From contig JBGQBO010000024.1 of assembly GCA_041494885.1 (NCBI GenBank), positions 15,741-79,740 on the forward strand: a stretch of DNA of 64,000 bases, written 5' to 3'. The notes under the pieces were generated by a model, which made no database searches, was not told the DNA's origin, and saw only the letters and a program-made list of their open reading frames with translations. Source of the stretch: JAIQFV01 sp041494885 (lineage in GTDB: Bacteria > Acidobacteriota > Terriglobia > JAIQFV01). Below, piece by piece: positions 24,600 through 33,865 of the stretch (the first letter of the stretch is position 1; each line of letters starts with the position of its first letter). The position numbers and the translations under genes are program-made.

Positions 24600-26003
24600 T
24601 TACATGTTCTTGCAGCGGTCGATCAACTGGTCGAACAGCGCCAAGGCGAGAGGGATCTCCTCATCCGACATGGTGAAACTCGGGGCGATCGTGAAAACGT
24701 TTTTGTAATAGCCGCCCACGTCCAACACCAGACCATACTTCCTGCCCTGGTGTTCCAGATGACCCTGAAGCCCCTCCGCAAAAATCTTGTCACACAGGGC
24801 ACGGTCGGGAGTCATGCCGTCGGGTCGGGTGATTTCCATGCGCAGCGCCATACCCATACCGTTGACTTCACCGATAACGTCCCGGTGCCTGCGCTGGATG
24901 GCCCGCAGACCTTCGAGGAGGCGGGCGCCCTTCTCCAGGGTCAGCTTTTCGTAGTCCGTTTCCTCCATCATCTTCAGTGCCTCAAGCGCCACCGCAGTCC
25001 CCAGGGGGTTGGATGAAAAGGTGGAGTGAGTCGAACCGGGAGGAAACAGGTCAGGCGAAATCAATTCCTCCCGTGCCCAGATGCCCGAGAGCGGATTCAA
25101 ACCGTTGGTCAGTGCCTTTCCGAAGACGATGATGTCGGGCGTGATTCCCAGGTTTTCAATTGCCCAGAACTTGCCGGTTCGATAGAAACCCATCTGGATC
25201 TCGTCGTCCACAATGAGGATCTTCCGTTCTCGACAGACCCGCTCGAGCTGCTGGAAGTACTCTTTCGGAGGAACGGCATAGCCGCCGGTCCCCTGCAGGG
25301 CCTCAATGTAGAACGCCCCGTACTCGCATTCCTTCGCCTTCGGATCCCAGACGCCGTAGTACTCGGTCTCGAACAGTTTTTCAAACTGGTTGAAGCAGTA
25401 CAGTTCACAGCTCTCCCGCTTCAATCCGTAGAAGCAACGGTAGCAATAGGGAAAGGGGATAAACTGCGCCCGCTCCGAGAAATGCCCGTATCGACGGCGG
25501 TAGCGGTAACTGGAGGTCAGGGCGGTCGCGCCCAGCGTGCGTCCGTGGTAGCCGCCCATGAAGGCGAACATCAAATTCTTCTTTGTGGCATTGCGAACAA
25601 TCTTGAGAGAGTCTTCGATGGCCTGGGATCCCCCGACGTTGAATTGGACACGGCCCTTGACCCCAAAGGCCTGCTCGCACTTCATGGCAATTTTGGCGGC
25701 CAGTTCCACTTTCTCCTCATGCAGATACTGACAAGCCAACTGAGGGAGTTGATCCAGCTGCCGTTTGAGGGCTGCGTTCAGACGCGGGTTTCCGTACCCG
25801 AAACTCGCAGCGGAATACCACATCTGCAAATCCATGTAGGGGGTGCCTTCGGCATCGTAGAGGAAACAGCCGTCGCTGCGCACAAATACCTTGGGAGGCT
25901 CCAGATAATGGACGGTATCCCCGAAGGAGCAGTATTGGCGTTCGAGGTCCAAAAGTTCCTGCTCATGCGCCTGCCGATTCTGGGGGAGAGATTCTGTCGT
26001 CAC
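24600..26003 (-). CDS. Class III PLP-dependent aminotransferase
   Basis: The 467-residue enzyme transfers an amino group between an amine donor and an aldehyde or keto acceptor. The PLP lysine lies in IVFGKALTNGLNPLSG, the ring-binding Asp in LIVDDEIQMGFYRTG, and the glycine-rich cofactor loop is NVGGSQAIEDSLKI. A four-Cys segment PYCYRCFYGLKRESCELYC (about 190-210) is seen in a subset of this family. The start is GTG at 26003, three bases after the HAD phosphatase stop with GGAG overlapping it, so it is operonic with that gene. In this context it may aminate a lipid-derived or sugar-derived carbonyl; the substrate is not predictable. Confidence 0.88.
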   Translation of the reverse strand: MTTESLPQNRQAHEQELLDLERQYCSFGDTVHYLEPPKVFVRSDGCFLYDAEGTPYMDLQMWYSAASFGYGNPRLNAALKRQLDQLPQLACQYLHEEKVELAAKIAMKCEQAFGVKGRVQFNVGGSQAIEDSLKIVRNATKKNLMFAFMGGYHGRTLGATALTSSYRYRRRYGHFSERAQFIPFPYCYRCFYGLKRESCELYCFNQFEKLFETEYYGVWDPKAKECEYGAFYIEALQGTGGYAVPPKEYFQQLERVCRERKILIVDDEIQMGFYRTGKFWAIENLGITPDIIVFGKALTNGLNPLSGIWAREELISPDLFPPGSTHSTFSSNPLGTAVALEALKMMEETDYEKLTLEKGARLLEGLRAIQRRHRDVIGEVNGMGMALRMEITRPDGMTPDRALCDKIFAEGLQGHLEHQGRKYGLVLDVGGYYKNVFTIAPSFTMSDEEIPLALALFDQLIDRCKNM

Positions 26004-26006
26004 AGG

Positions 26007-26738
26007 TTAGGACTCCGTTTCATAAGAGAGAATGAGCGGCTTGGAGGCGACGCTTTCTTCAGCTTCCAGCGCCAAAAGTTTTTGCCATAACTCCTGTTGA
26101 ATGGTCTTAAAATCCTCATACGGAACATGGGGAATTTTTCGATCTGAACAAAACCGGCACAGCGATTTTGACTTTCGGGCGAATACTATATCGGCACAAG
26201 ACACCGCGTGATGATCCGAGGTCCCATCGCCAATAAAGATGACCGGCGAATGGTCGCGGACTTCGTTCCGGATGATTTGCGGTTTGCAGGTGGCACAGCC
26301 ATGGGTGCAGTGGACGGATCCGTGCGGGAAGGTGGTAATCATGAAGCGCTCACGAATGTCGAGCCGGCTGGCAGCGATTCGAAAACTCCGGATGATTCCG
26401 TTCCCGTTCATTTCAGGACGTGCCAAGGTCCGGCGAATGACCCAATCGAATCCGTCACTGAGGATGTGAAACGGGAATCCGCGGTTGACACATTCTCCGG
26501 CAAATTCGAGAAAATAGGGGTCCACGGGAACGGCGTCCACCAGTCGTCCGAGTTCCTCCTCGCTGGCGCGGACCAGCGACATCTGCTCCCGGAGACACTC
26601 GCGGGAACCGATTTCCCCCCCCAGCCATCGCTCCTCCACTTGTTTCCAGGCAGGATCCGCAAACGATTGCAGAATCAGGTCCGTTGTATCTTCGAGGGTG
26701 ATCGTTCCATCAAAATCACAAAAGACAATAGGTTTCAT
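26007..26738 (-). CDS. MtnX-like HAD-IB phosphatase
   Basis: The 243-residue protein has the HAD motifs: nucleophile and acid Asp8 and Asp10 in FCDFDGTIT, motif II LSDGFDW, motif III Lys near the CKPQII segment, and motif IV FIGDGTSDHHAV. The cap contains a Cys-rich CTHGCATCK element common in MtnX-like members. Family enzymes dephosphorylate small molecules such as phosphoserine or methionine-salvage intermediates; no methionine salvage genes are nearby. It sits between the glycosyltransferase and the aminotransferase with gaps of eight and three bases, so a role in the same pathway is likely. Confidence 0.85.
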   Translation of the reverse strand: MKPIVFCDFDGTITLEDTTDLILQSFADPAWKQVEERWLGGEIGSRECLREQMSLVRASEEELGRLVDAVPVDPYFLEFAGECVNRGFPFHILSDGFDWVIRRTLARPEMNGNGIIRSFRIAASRLDIRERFMITTFPHGSVHCTHGCATCKPQIIRNEVRDHSPVIFIGDGTSDHHAVSCADIVFARKSKSLCRFCSDRKIPHVPYEDFKTIQQELWQKLLALEAEESVASKPLILSYETES

Positions 26739-26746
26739 CGGGATGA

Positions 26747-28000
26747 TTACTCCGTTTCAAATGACTCCACCAACATCGGGTCCTTCTCCGGTTGTCCGGC
26801 GTCCCGGCCTGCGCGTTGAGCCTCAAACACATTTCCTTCCGTATCGTGAGGCGGAAAGGTATCCTGCAGGGCACTCAGGGCGATCTGTTCCGCGGCGTCG
26901 CGCCTTAACCATTCCGGAATGGGCCGACTCATTCCTGGCTTGCCGGCATTGATGATCTCCGCCACTTTCGCAGCGACTTCCTCTATGCTGCGGGCCAGGA
27001 CCCCCAGTTTTTCCCGCTCGATCAGCCGGCAGTGTATTTGCTCCGGGCCGGGAAGGGGATTCACACAAACCATGGGCACACCCGCCGAGGACGCTTCCGT
27101 CAGGGTGATCCCGCCGGGTTTCGTGACCAGCACATCCGCAGCCCCCATCCATTCCTCCACATTCTCAACCCATCCACAGACGGTGAGCGGCTTGTCGGGA
27201 GGCATCTGGAGTCTCAATCGTTCCAACCGCTTTTGCAATCCAGCGTTGAGCCCTGTGACGGCCACAAGGGACAGGGCCAGAGGCAATGTCGAAAGCTGGC
27301 TGACGATCTGATCCATTCGCAGAGGCCCCATGCCTCCCCCCATGATGAGCACGAGGGGCCGATCCGCATGAAAACCTAATTTCATCTTGGTGGCACGGGA
27401 TGGCGGTCGGCTAAAAAACTTGGGGTGCACCGGAATTCCACTCACGGAGATCTTTTGTCGATCAGCGCCCCACCTGTGCAGCTGCTCGGCGACTCGAGGG
27501 GTCGGGACAAAATAGTGATCGACTTCCTTTTTTAACCAGACAGGCTCGGATTCATGGTCTGTGGCCACGGCGAGGAGCCGTGCGGACACTGAATGGGCGC
27601 GCTTGGCCAGCGAAGCGATTTCACAAGCCCCCACCTCGGTTGCCACAAGGACATCGGGTCGCCACTCCCTGATTTCGCGGAAGACCCGCCGGCAAGCCAG
27701 GCGGAAGAACCAGTCCGGCGCTGTTTGCCGATGCCTTTGAGTTTGCCTGGCTTTAAACAAGCGGGCCCACAGGGAAGGTACAAACCGAATCATCATCCAG
27801 TACGACCAGACGTAAGTGGCCCGGAACCACCAGGAGCCGAGCTGAATGCAGTCGATCGTCCGGACTTCGGCAGTTCGATCGATTTTCTGGATCGCTTGAG
27901 AAATGGTCGCCGAAGCCACCACGTGGCCGGTGCCAAACGAGAGGGTCAGGATGAGGATTCGCTTGTGTGCCATTTCTCTTTCACTCAATTCAGCCATCAT
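26747..28000 (-). CDS. MGDG-synthase/MurG-like glycosyltransferase (GT28)
   Basis: The 417-residue GT-B enzyme has the N-terminal acceptor motif LSFGTGHVVASATISQAI (PF06925-like) and the C-terminal donor-binding part with GWVENVEEWMGAADVLVTK and PGGITLTEASSAGVPMV. The closest known roles are transfer of a sugar to diacylglycerol, or to related lipids. The first ATG overlaps the stop of the TPR gene (ATGA); a second ATG at 27997 and a third at about 27970 are possible. The tail after about 385 is poorly conserved and acidic. Its place among ACP, KAS and ligase genes suggests that it glycosylates the product lipid. Confidence 0.85.
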   Translation of the reverse strand: MMAELSEREMAHKRILILTLSFGTGHVVASATISQAIQKIDRTAEVRTIDCIQLGSWWFRATYVWSYWMMIRFVPSLWARLFKARQTQRHRQTAPDWFFRLACRRVFREIREWRPDVLVATEVGACEIASLAKRAHSVSARLLAVATDHESEPVWLKKEVDHYFVPTPRVAEQLHRWGADRQKISVSGIPVHPKFFSRPPSRATKMKLGFHADRPLVLIMGGGMGPLRMDQIVSQLSTLPLALSLVAVTGLNAGLQKRLERLRLQMPPDKPLTVCGWVENVEEWMGAADVLVTKPGGITLTEASSAGVPMVCVNPLPGPEQIHCRLIEREKLGVLARSIEEVAAKVAEIINAGKPGMSRPIPEWLRRDAAEQIALSALQDTFPPHDTEGNVFEAQRAGRDAGQPEKDPMLVESFETE

Positions 28001-29067
28001 GGGCGGGGATAGGATTGCTTTGCCCCTGCATTGGGATCCAAGCGACTTAATTCGTTACTGCCGGACACCGGATCCGGACCTCTTCCCAGGCTGGAACCTT
28101 TGGGGTCGAGGGATTCCAGTTCCTTCCTCACCTGGATGGCCAGGTCGCCTAACCCCGGTGTTTCGCGATGCGCGGCCACCTTCTTGAAATTCTCCCGTGC
28201 CGAGTCATACTGGTGTTGCATCTTCTGGGCATGCCCTAGCGCAAATCGAAAAATTGGATTGTTGGGATATTTCTCCGTGAGATCATGAAGCATCTTTTCC
28301 GCCTCGGCATATCGCTTCTGGGTATCCCGCAGATAAATGGACACCAGAAAGAACTTGGCTTCAGTGGAGACAAAGCCGTCGAGTTGGGAGGCCTCCTGGA
28401 GCTGCTGAATTCCCTGTTGTCGGTCGCCTGACGGGAGACGAATCAGAAACCGTAATGGCTTGTAGATACCGCCATACTCTTCCACGTAATAGTTGTAGGC
28501 TCCCAGTCCCAGATAGGCGTCCTTGAACTTCGGGTCCAGCTGCATGCAGCGGTCAAGATACTCGCGGGATTTCTTTACATACTTGACCACCGCGAAGGTG
28601 TGATCACGTCCCGCCTCCAAGCGGGAGCGCAAGGCATTTGACATTCCCACATGAAAATAGGCCTCGGCATCCTGGGGATGGTTTTTGAGATATTCATCGG
28701 CCTTGGCGAAGGCCTTCTCCATGGTGTTGATAAACTTGTCATCGAAGTCCGACCGTTTTGTTTTCAGGGCATCGATGTAGTCCAGGTTGTAAAAATCGCC
28801 CGTGGAATTGAAAATCCTCCACCAGTAAAATTCCGATTCAAAGATCTCCCCTAGCGGGGTGTCGGGCTTCAACTGTTTGACTTTCTGAAAATCATCCCAC
28901 GCTTTCGCATAATCGAGGTTGAAGAGAGCATCCATGCCGCTTTTCAGCAGCTGCTGAACCGCAGGCTCTTGAATCGCGGCGGGTGCGGCGAAGGTTTCCA
29001 CACAAAAAGAAAAAAGGCACACGAGGGCGATCACCGCCCCCCATCGCAATCGTTGGTTTAAGCTCAT
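27997..29067 (-). CDS. Secreted TPR-like protein in the biosynthetic cluster
   Basis: The 356-residue protein has a signal peptide (WGAVIALVCLFSFCVETFAAP) and tetratricopeptide-like helices throughout, clearest at SGMDALFNLDYAKAWDDFQK (about 43-62), AFAKADEYLKNHPQDAEAYF (about 118-137) and RYAEAEKMLHDLTEKYPNNP. The disordered end is rich in Gly, Pro and Ser. Acidobacterial clusters often carry such secreted TPR proteins of unknown role. It overlaps the glycosyltransferase start by four bases and follows the AMP-ligase by 61 bases, so it is expressed with the pathway; transport or surface assembly of the product is a guess. Confidence 0.75.
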   Translation of the reverse strand: MSLNQRLRWGAVIALVCLFSFCVETFAAPAAIQEPAVQQLLKSGMDALFNLDYAKAWDDFQKVKQLKPDTPLGEIFESEFYWWRIFNSTGDFYNLDYIDALKTKRSDFDDKFINTMEKAFAKADEYLKNHPQDAEAYFHVGMSNALRSRLEAGRDHTFAVVKYVKKSREYLDRCMQLDPKFKDAYLGLGAYNYYVEEYGGIYKPLRFLIRLPSGDRQQGIQQLQEASQLDGFVSTEAKFFLVSIYLRDTQKRYAEAEKMLHDLTEKYPNNPIFRFALGHAQKMQHQYDSARENFKKVAAHRETPGLGDLAIQVRKELESLDPKGSSLGRGPDPVSGSNELSRLDPNAGAKQSYPRP

Positions 29068-29128
29068 TGAAGGAACTCAACTTTTCCATTGAACTCTGGG
29101 TTCAATCCTCCGGAACCGAGGCAGAGGT

Positions 29129-30469
29129 TCATCGTGAATCCACCAGCCCGTGCCGCAAGTCCATGAGGCGCAGCAACTTTCGACCTTGACGCAATGATCC
29201 GGCCTTTCCAAACTTGAAATCGAGCTCATACAGGCCCATCTCGTAGTTCTTCCAGAAATCAGAAAATTGCGCCCTGAGATTCTGGCGAATGGATTCTGTC
29301 ACTTCCGCCGGATTCTCCCCATTGGTCAGTTCGAGCTGAAACTCGATATGGTCCTTGTGGCCGGGCCGAGTCACGCGAATCTGCCAATCGGGACTGATGC
29401 CATTCACCCCCCGGAGTGTTGTCTCAAAGATCCACGGCGAGATGTTTCCCATCCCACAGACAATCATTTCATCCTTGCGTGAGCGGATCCTGGCCAGTCG
29501 ACGCATCGGCAACCCGCAGGGGCACGGCTGATCCATCAGCCGGGTCATATCGGCAGCGCGGTATCGGATCAGGGGCATCACCTTGCGCGTCAGGGTCGTG
29601 TAGACCAGTTCCCCATACCCGTCGTCGTCGGGTTGGTCAATTTCAAACATAAAATTCAGTTCGTTCAAGTGGTAGCCGTTCTTCAGGCGGCACTCAATGC
29701 CGATGGCGCCGAACGATTCGGTCTGCCCGTATTCCATGATCATATCCGCCTGCCAGACGTCCTCGATGTAGCGCCGCGTTTGCTCGGTCATATTCTCGCC
29801 ACCTACGAGCATGAACTTCATCGGCCAGGTGCCGCGGGTCTTCGCAATTTCACTCAAGCGCAGCAACCAGGAAGGCTCCGCAATGATGACGTTGAACCGG
29901 TAATCGGCTGCCCGCTCGTAGAATTCGACGGGCTCGATCTTACCCGCCTCGACGTGAAGACACCCGATCACCCGGGTAATCTCGCGGGCCAGGGGGCCGG
30001 AGACCCAGAAGGAATGATCGAACGCACTCACCACGCGGTCCGAGGAGGTCAATCCAAGGTGCATCAACGCGATCGCCCCGTAGCGGGCCATGGATTCCAT
30101 TTCCTGCAATCCAAAGAAGACCCGCTTGTTGCGCCCGGATGTCGTTCCCGTCGTTTCGAAGGCAATCTGCGGCGCCCCGCAAAGAAATCCCTCGACCGGA
30201 TGCGTATGAAGGTCCTCGGGTGTGGTAAAGAAACCCTTCAGGTCGGAAGGGGTTTTGACCCGATAGGGATCGATTCCGAGCTCCCGGAATTCGCGACGAT
30301 AAAAAGCAGATTTCTCGGCAGCATATCGGACGATGGACTGAAAACGGGAAGACTTCACTTGGTCGACAAACCATGTGGGCAGATGAATCCCAATCTGCAG
30401 AGCCACTGAAGGCCGGCGGTTCACAATGCGCTGTTCAACAAACTCACTGATCGCGGCCAACATGGCCAT
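29129..30469 (-). CDS. PaaK-like AMP-dependent acyl ligase
   Basis: The 446-residue protein belongs to the phenylacetate-CoA ligase-like branch of adenylating enzymes. The phosphate-binding loop is FETTGTTSGRNKR (about 103-115), the adenine motif is MIMEYGQTESFGAIG, and the RYRAADMTRLMDQPCPCG segment is typical of this group. The family activates aryl or acyl carboxylates as adenylates for transfer to CoA or a carrier thiol. Next to an ACP and a ketosynthase, it is a candidate starter-loading ligase. The ATG at 30469 follows GAGAGGAAC. No acyl-CoA reductase domain is fused. Confidence 0.85.
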   Translation of the reverse strand: MAMLAAISEFVEQRIVNRRPSVALQIGIHLPTWFVDQVKSSRFQSIVRYAAEKSAFYRREFRELGIDPYRVKTPSDLKGFFTTPEDLHTHPVEGFLCGAPQIAFETTGTTSGRNKRVFFGLQEMESMARYGAIALMHLGLTSSDRVVSAFDHSFWVSGPLAREITRVIGCLHVEAGKIEPVEFYERAADYRFNVIIAEPSWLLRLSEIAKTRGTWPMKFMLVGGENMTEQTRRYIEDVWQADMIMEYGQTESFGAIGIECRLKNGYHLNELNFMFEIDQPDDDGYGELVYTTLTRKVMPLIRYRAADMTRLMDQPCPCGLPMRRLARIRSRKDEMIVCGMGNISPWIFETTLRGVNGISPDWQIRVTRPGHKDHIEFQLELTNGENPAEVTESIRQNLRAQFSDFWKNYEMGLYELDFKFGKAGSLRQGRKLLRLMDLRHGLVDSR

Positions 30470-30559
30470 CGGTTCCTCTCACTTTCGCACTATCCAACCG
30501 GCCAGCATCAACAACAATGAATCCAGAAAGGCCGGAGGGCAAAAAGCGTTTTCCACACT

Positions 30560-31309
30560 CTATTCCCCACTCCTCCGGGATTCCTCATCTTTCACCACTC
30601 CCAACGTGAACCTGGAGTCATGCCCGGGAACAATCATCCCCTCAAACTCAAGAAGCTTCTTTTTAGTTTCTTCGTACTCGGTGCGGCGGGTCGGCGGAAA
30701 GGTCATCGCATTCTGGTCCGCGGCGCCTCGTGTGACTATCGCGTCTCCGGCCACGAGCATGGCTCCCTCCCGCGTTTCAAAGGAAAAGGAGTAATGAAAC
30801 GGCACATGGCCCGGCGTGTGGATCGCTTTCATTCCTTCGGGAAGGGCACATTCTTCAAGCCAGAGGAATTGCTCCCGGCGTCCCAGGCGTTCTACCGACC
30901 AAAAGCGTTGCACCATCTTCACCATCGCCCAGACCACTTTGGGGTCCTCTTCAAAGGGCTTCAGCTCCGGATAATATTTATAAAGCTGTTCCAGGGTCAA
31001 CGAATCGCTGGTCAGATGTTGACAGAGGTCCGTCATCCACTCAAACTCTCGCCGCGAACACACAATCCTCGCCCGGGGAAAAAGGCAGTTGTTGTGGGAA
31101 TGGTCAAAGTGCAAATGCGTATTGACCACGTGGGTCACGGACCGGGCCGAAAGCCCGCTTTGGGCCAGCGCGTCGAGCAGTTGCTTTTCCTGTCGTGGAT
31201 ACCCGCTATCGACGAGCATGATCTCCTCGGTGTTTCGTGCCAGCGTGACACTCGCCTGGAGGGCACCCCCTTCAATCAAAGGCTCAACGGTCCAAGGATG
31301 ATTTGGCAT
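30560..31309 (-). CDS. Metallo-beta-lactamase-fold hydrolase (lactonase-like)
   Basis: The 249-residue cytoplasmic protein shows the zinc motif THLHFDH at residues 64-70 (His65, His67, Asp69, His70), the third His in IHTPGHVPFH, the bridging Asp in LVAGDAIV and the last His in VPGHDSRF. The size and layout match AHL-lactonase-like and glyoxalase II-like hydrolases. Within an ACP-KAS-ligase cluster a thioesterase or lactonase step is plausible (inference). A gap of 90 bases separates it from the ligase; a gap of 164 bases separates it from KAS II. Confidence 0.85.
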   Translation of the reverse strand: MPNHPWTVEPLIEGGALQASVTLARNTEEIMLVDSGYPRQEKQLLDALAQSGLSARSVTHVVNTHLHFDHSHNNCLFPRARIVCSRREFEWMTDLCQHLTSDSLTLEQLYKYYPELKPFEEDPKVVWAMVKMVQRFWSVERLGRREQFLWLEECALPEGMKAIHTPGHVPFHYSFSFETREGAMLVAGDAIVTRGAADQNAMTFPPTRRTEYEETKKKLLEFEGMIVPGHDSRFTLGVVKDEESRRSGE

Positions 31310-31473
31310 AATTCAAGCAGCACGTTTCGCGCCTGCTCCTCCGCACACGGGATGAACCGGCGAACTGAATCAAGGACCTTCCGGCGGGAGAACTGCGACC
31401 AAACAGGCAAGATCCTTCTCCGGGGAGAGCGAACCCTGATTAGGGCCGCTGGCGAATACACGGTGTGAAACCG

Positions 31474-32721
31474 TCACGAATCCCGACCAGCGGCAAATTC
31501 AAGCTTTTTCGCAAGCAGGACGGCATTCAGTCCGCCGAAAGCGAATGAATTTGAGATGGCTGCGTTCACAGTCCTCTCGCGAGCCTGATTGGGAGCATAA
31601 TCGAGATCACAATCCGGATCCGGAACTGAATAGTTCGCCGTCGGTGGAATCCGGCCCCTTTGAATGGCCAGCAGGGAGACGATCATTTCAAGTGCGCCGG
31701 TCGCCCCCATGGCATGACCATGCATGGATTTCGTCGAGGTCACCACAAGGTTCGGCTTGTTCCCAAACACGGCTTTGATCGCCCGGGTTTCATTGACATC
31801 GTTGGTCGGGGTCGCCGTGCCATGCGCATTGATATAATCGATCTCTTCCGGATTCAGCCGGGCTTCCTCGAGCGCCAACTGCATTGCGCGGGACGGGCCT
31901 TCGCAGGTCGGATGAGTGAGATGATCTGCATCCGAGGTCATCCCGTAACCACAAATCTCTGCGTAGATCTTGGCCCCGCGAGCTTTCGCATGCCCGTATT
32001 CCTCCAGCAACAGGATTCCCGCACCCTCGCCCAGGACCAGTCCTTCCCGGTCGCGGCTGAACGGCCTGCAGGCCCTCTTTGGATCTCCGTTGCCTATCGC
32101 CATCACGCGCATCGCTTCCCAGGCACGAAGGATCCCGTAGGCGATGGGGGCCTCCGAACCGCCCGCAAGAATGGCATCCGCCTGCCCATACTTGATTAAA
32201 CGGAAGGCTTCACCGATGGCATTGGCAGCCGAAGAGCATGCCGTGGTAAAGCTCAACGAGGGCCCCTTGCAACCAAACTCCATCGAGATGTGGCTGGCAG
32301 CCGCGTTGTGCATGAGCTTGGGGATCGTGAACGGATGCATTCGCTGGGCATTCTTCTGGTAGAGTTGTCTAAACCCGGCGTCCAGCGTTTCGGCCCCCCC
32401 CATGCCTGTTCCGACGCATACTCCAAAACGCAGTTTTTCCTCCTCACTCGGAGTGAAGCCCGAATCCTTCAGCGCCTGCGATGCCGCAACGATGGCAAAT
32501 TGCGCAAAGCGATCGAGGTAATCCTGACGCTTGGGTGAAAAATATTGGTTGGGGTCGAATTGCTTGACTTCAGCTGCAATTTTGACGGTCAGGGGCGCGT
32601 TGTCAATCTGGGTGATGTATCCGATCCCGGATTCCGCGGCAACAAGGTTCTGAAAAAACTCCTCCACGGTGTTGCCGACGGCCGAGATGACTCCCAGCCC
32701 CGTCACGACAACCTTTCTCAC
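31474..32721 (-). CDS. Beta-ketoacyl-ACP synthase II-type (KAS)
   Basis: The 415-residue condensing enzyme has the Cys162 nucleophile in FTTACSSAANAIGEAF and the two His of the triad in INAHGTATPTND (near 302) and KSMHGHAMGATGALE (near 338). It elongates acyl-ACP with malonyl-ACP. It overlaps the ACP gene by four bases (ATGA), so the pair is translationally coupled and the ACP is its likely dedicated carrier. The housekeeping fabF is usually beside fabG, fabD and acpP, none of which is here, so I infer a specialised pathway and give no gene symbol. Confidence 0.92.
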   Translation of the reverse strand: MRKVVVTGLGVISAVGNTVEEFFQNLVAAESGIGYITQIDNAPLTVKIAAEVKQFDPNQYFSPKRQDYLDRFAQFAIVAASQALKDSGFTPSEEEKLRFGVCVGTGMGGAETLDAGFRQLYQKNAQRMHPFTIPKLMHNAAASHISMEFGCKGPSLSFTTACSSAANAIGEAFRLIKYGQADAILAGGSEAPIAYGILRAWEAMRVMAIGNGDPKRACRPFSRDREGLVLGEGAGILLLEEYGHAKARGAKIYAEICGYGMTSDADHLTHPTCEGPSRAMQLALEEARLNPEEIDYINAHGTATPTNDVNETRAIKAVFGNKPNLVVTSTKSMHGHAMGATGALEMIVSLLAIQRGRIPPTANYSVPDPDCDLDYAPNQARERTVNAAISNSFAFGGLNAVLLAKKLEFAAGRDS

Positions 32722-33032
32722 TGAACGCCTCCTGCGGGCTTCTCGGGGATCGTTCCCACCGGCATCGTGCCACTGACCAGTTCGGCCTTGAAAGCTTCCG
32801 GGTCCGCCATGAATCGTGTCAGGTCGTCGACGACCTGCCGCACCCCCTTCATCTGGCGTGCAATGGAGTCAGGAATGGAAATGCTGAATTCCTCCTCCAA
32901 GGCAAACATGATGTTCACCCCGTCGAGCGAATCGATGCCCAACTCCTGAAAGGTCGAATCCATCGTGCACTTTCCGGCATCGAGGTGCTGTTCTCTCGTG
33001 ATCACATTGATCACTCTTTCTTCGATCGTCAT
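32718..33032 (-). CDS. Acyl carrier protein
   Basis: The 104-residue carrier has the phosphopantetheine Ser35 in LGIDSLDGVNIMFALEEEF. The four-helix core ends near residue 80; the last 24 residues (AELVSGTMPVGTIPEKPAGG) are a Pro/Gly-rich extension not found in AcpP. It overlaps the KAS gene start by four bases. Divergence from the usual DSLDTVEL signature (here DSLDGVNI) and the tail suggest a carrier dedicated to this cluster. Confidence 0.93.
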   Translation of the reverse strand: MTIEERVINVITREQHLDAGKCTMDSTFQELGIDSLDGVNIMFALEEEFSISIPDSIARQMKGVRQVVDDLTRFMADPEAFKAELVSGTMPVGTIPEKPAGGVQ

Positions 33033-33116
33033 TGGTTTTTCCTCCTGCCATCTGGATTGGCTTCGTGGTGCTTGTCAGGACATCTCAGTACTCCATCAAA
33101 GAAACCCTCATGCATT

Positions 33117-33539
33117 TCAAGGCGGTGGAAGAGGATTGGTATTGACCGATGTTGGCTGCGGGCGGGTCGCGACCAACCCTTCGACACAGTCAAGCAGTTG
33201 CTGGACGTTCACGGGTTTCTCGAAAACCTGTTCAATACCAATGGCTTCGGCCTGCGCACGCAATTCGTTGTCGATATAAGTGGTGATCAGCACACATCGC
33301 ACTTGAGGATGGGTTTTCCTCACGCCCTGAATCAGCTGGAGACCGCTCACATGGGGCATGCGCAGATCGGCCAACAGAACATGGCATGGACTTTCCCGCT
33401 CCAACCATTCCGCGGCTTGGCGACCGTCGCTCGCCGTAAAAACCACGTAGCGCTGCTCCTCAAATACTTCGCGCAATAAATCACGTGTGGTACTATCGTC
33501 ATCCGCAATCAAGATTGTCTTGGGATTATTGACATCCAT
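33117..33539 (-). CDS. Stand-alone response-regulator receiver protein
   Basis: From the internal ATG at 33539 (the track-longest start at 33557 has no better site) the 140-residue product is a single REC domain: acidic pair Asp13-Asp14 in LIADDDS, phosphoacceptor Asp58 in LLADLRMPH, the Thr switch in ITTY (about 86) and Lys108 in FEKPVN. No output domain follows; the tail is Pro/Asn-rich. It is the first gene before the ACP on the same strand, 84 bases apart, so it may be co-transcribed with the biosynthetic cluster or only precede it. Its histidine kinase is not in the window. Confidence 0.88.
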   Translation of the reverse strand: MDVNNPKTILIADDDSTTRDLLREVFEEQRYVVFTASDGRQAAEWLERESPCHVLLADLRMPHVSGLQLIQGVRKTHPQVRCVLITTYIDNELRAQAEAIGIEQVFEKPVNVQQLLDCVEGLVATRPQPTSVNTNPLPPP

Positions 33540-33809
33540 TGCTCTGCTCCTGACCACCCTTTAGCATTTTCCCAAAGCACTTCAATATTCGATGAACTTG
33601 GGCTGTTTGCTGTTGTAAACCGGGCCTGCCCCTAATCGGGCAGTGACCCTCGCCGTGCTGGGAACAACACGCTCACTCAGCTTTTAGAATCAAGAAACGG
33701 TACAAGGCATGCATCAACTCTTAAATTCCACACGATAAAGAAAGCACCTACTATTCCAAAGACAAAAATGACCTCCACTAATAATTTAAGTTATTTATTT
33801 ACAACAATA

Positions 33810-33837
33810 TATATAAACAATTAAAATAAATTATCAA
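33810..33837 (-). promoter_or_regulatory. Candidate promoter of the receiver/ACP/KAS cluster
   Basis: On the minus strand TTGATA (33832-33837) and TATATA (33810-33815) are 16 bases apart within an AT-rich tract. The start of transcription would be about 260 bases before the receiver gene. Confidence 0.45.
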
Positions 33838-33865
33838 CATCCATGCTAAAATACATGGTCAAAAA

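Noticed and set aside
26007..26738. A methionine-salvage gene (mtnX).
   Set aside because: Only the fold is MtnX-like; no other salvage gene is present and the context is a lipid-type cluster.
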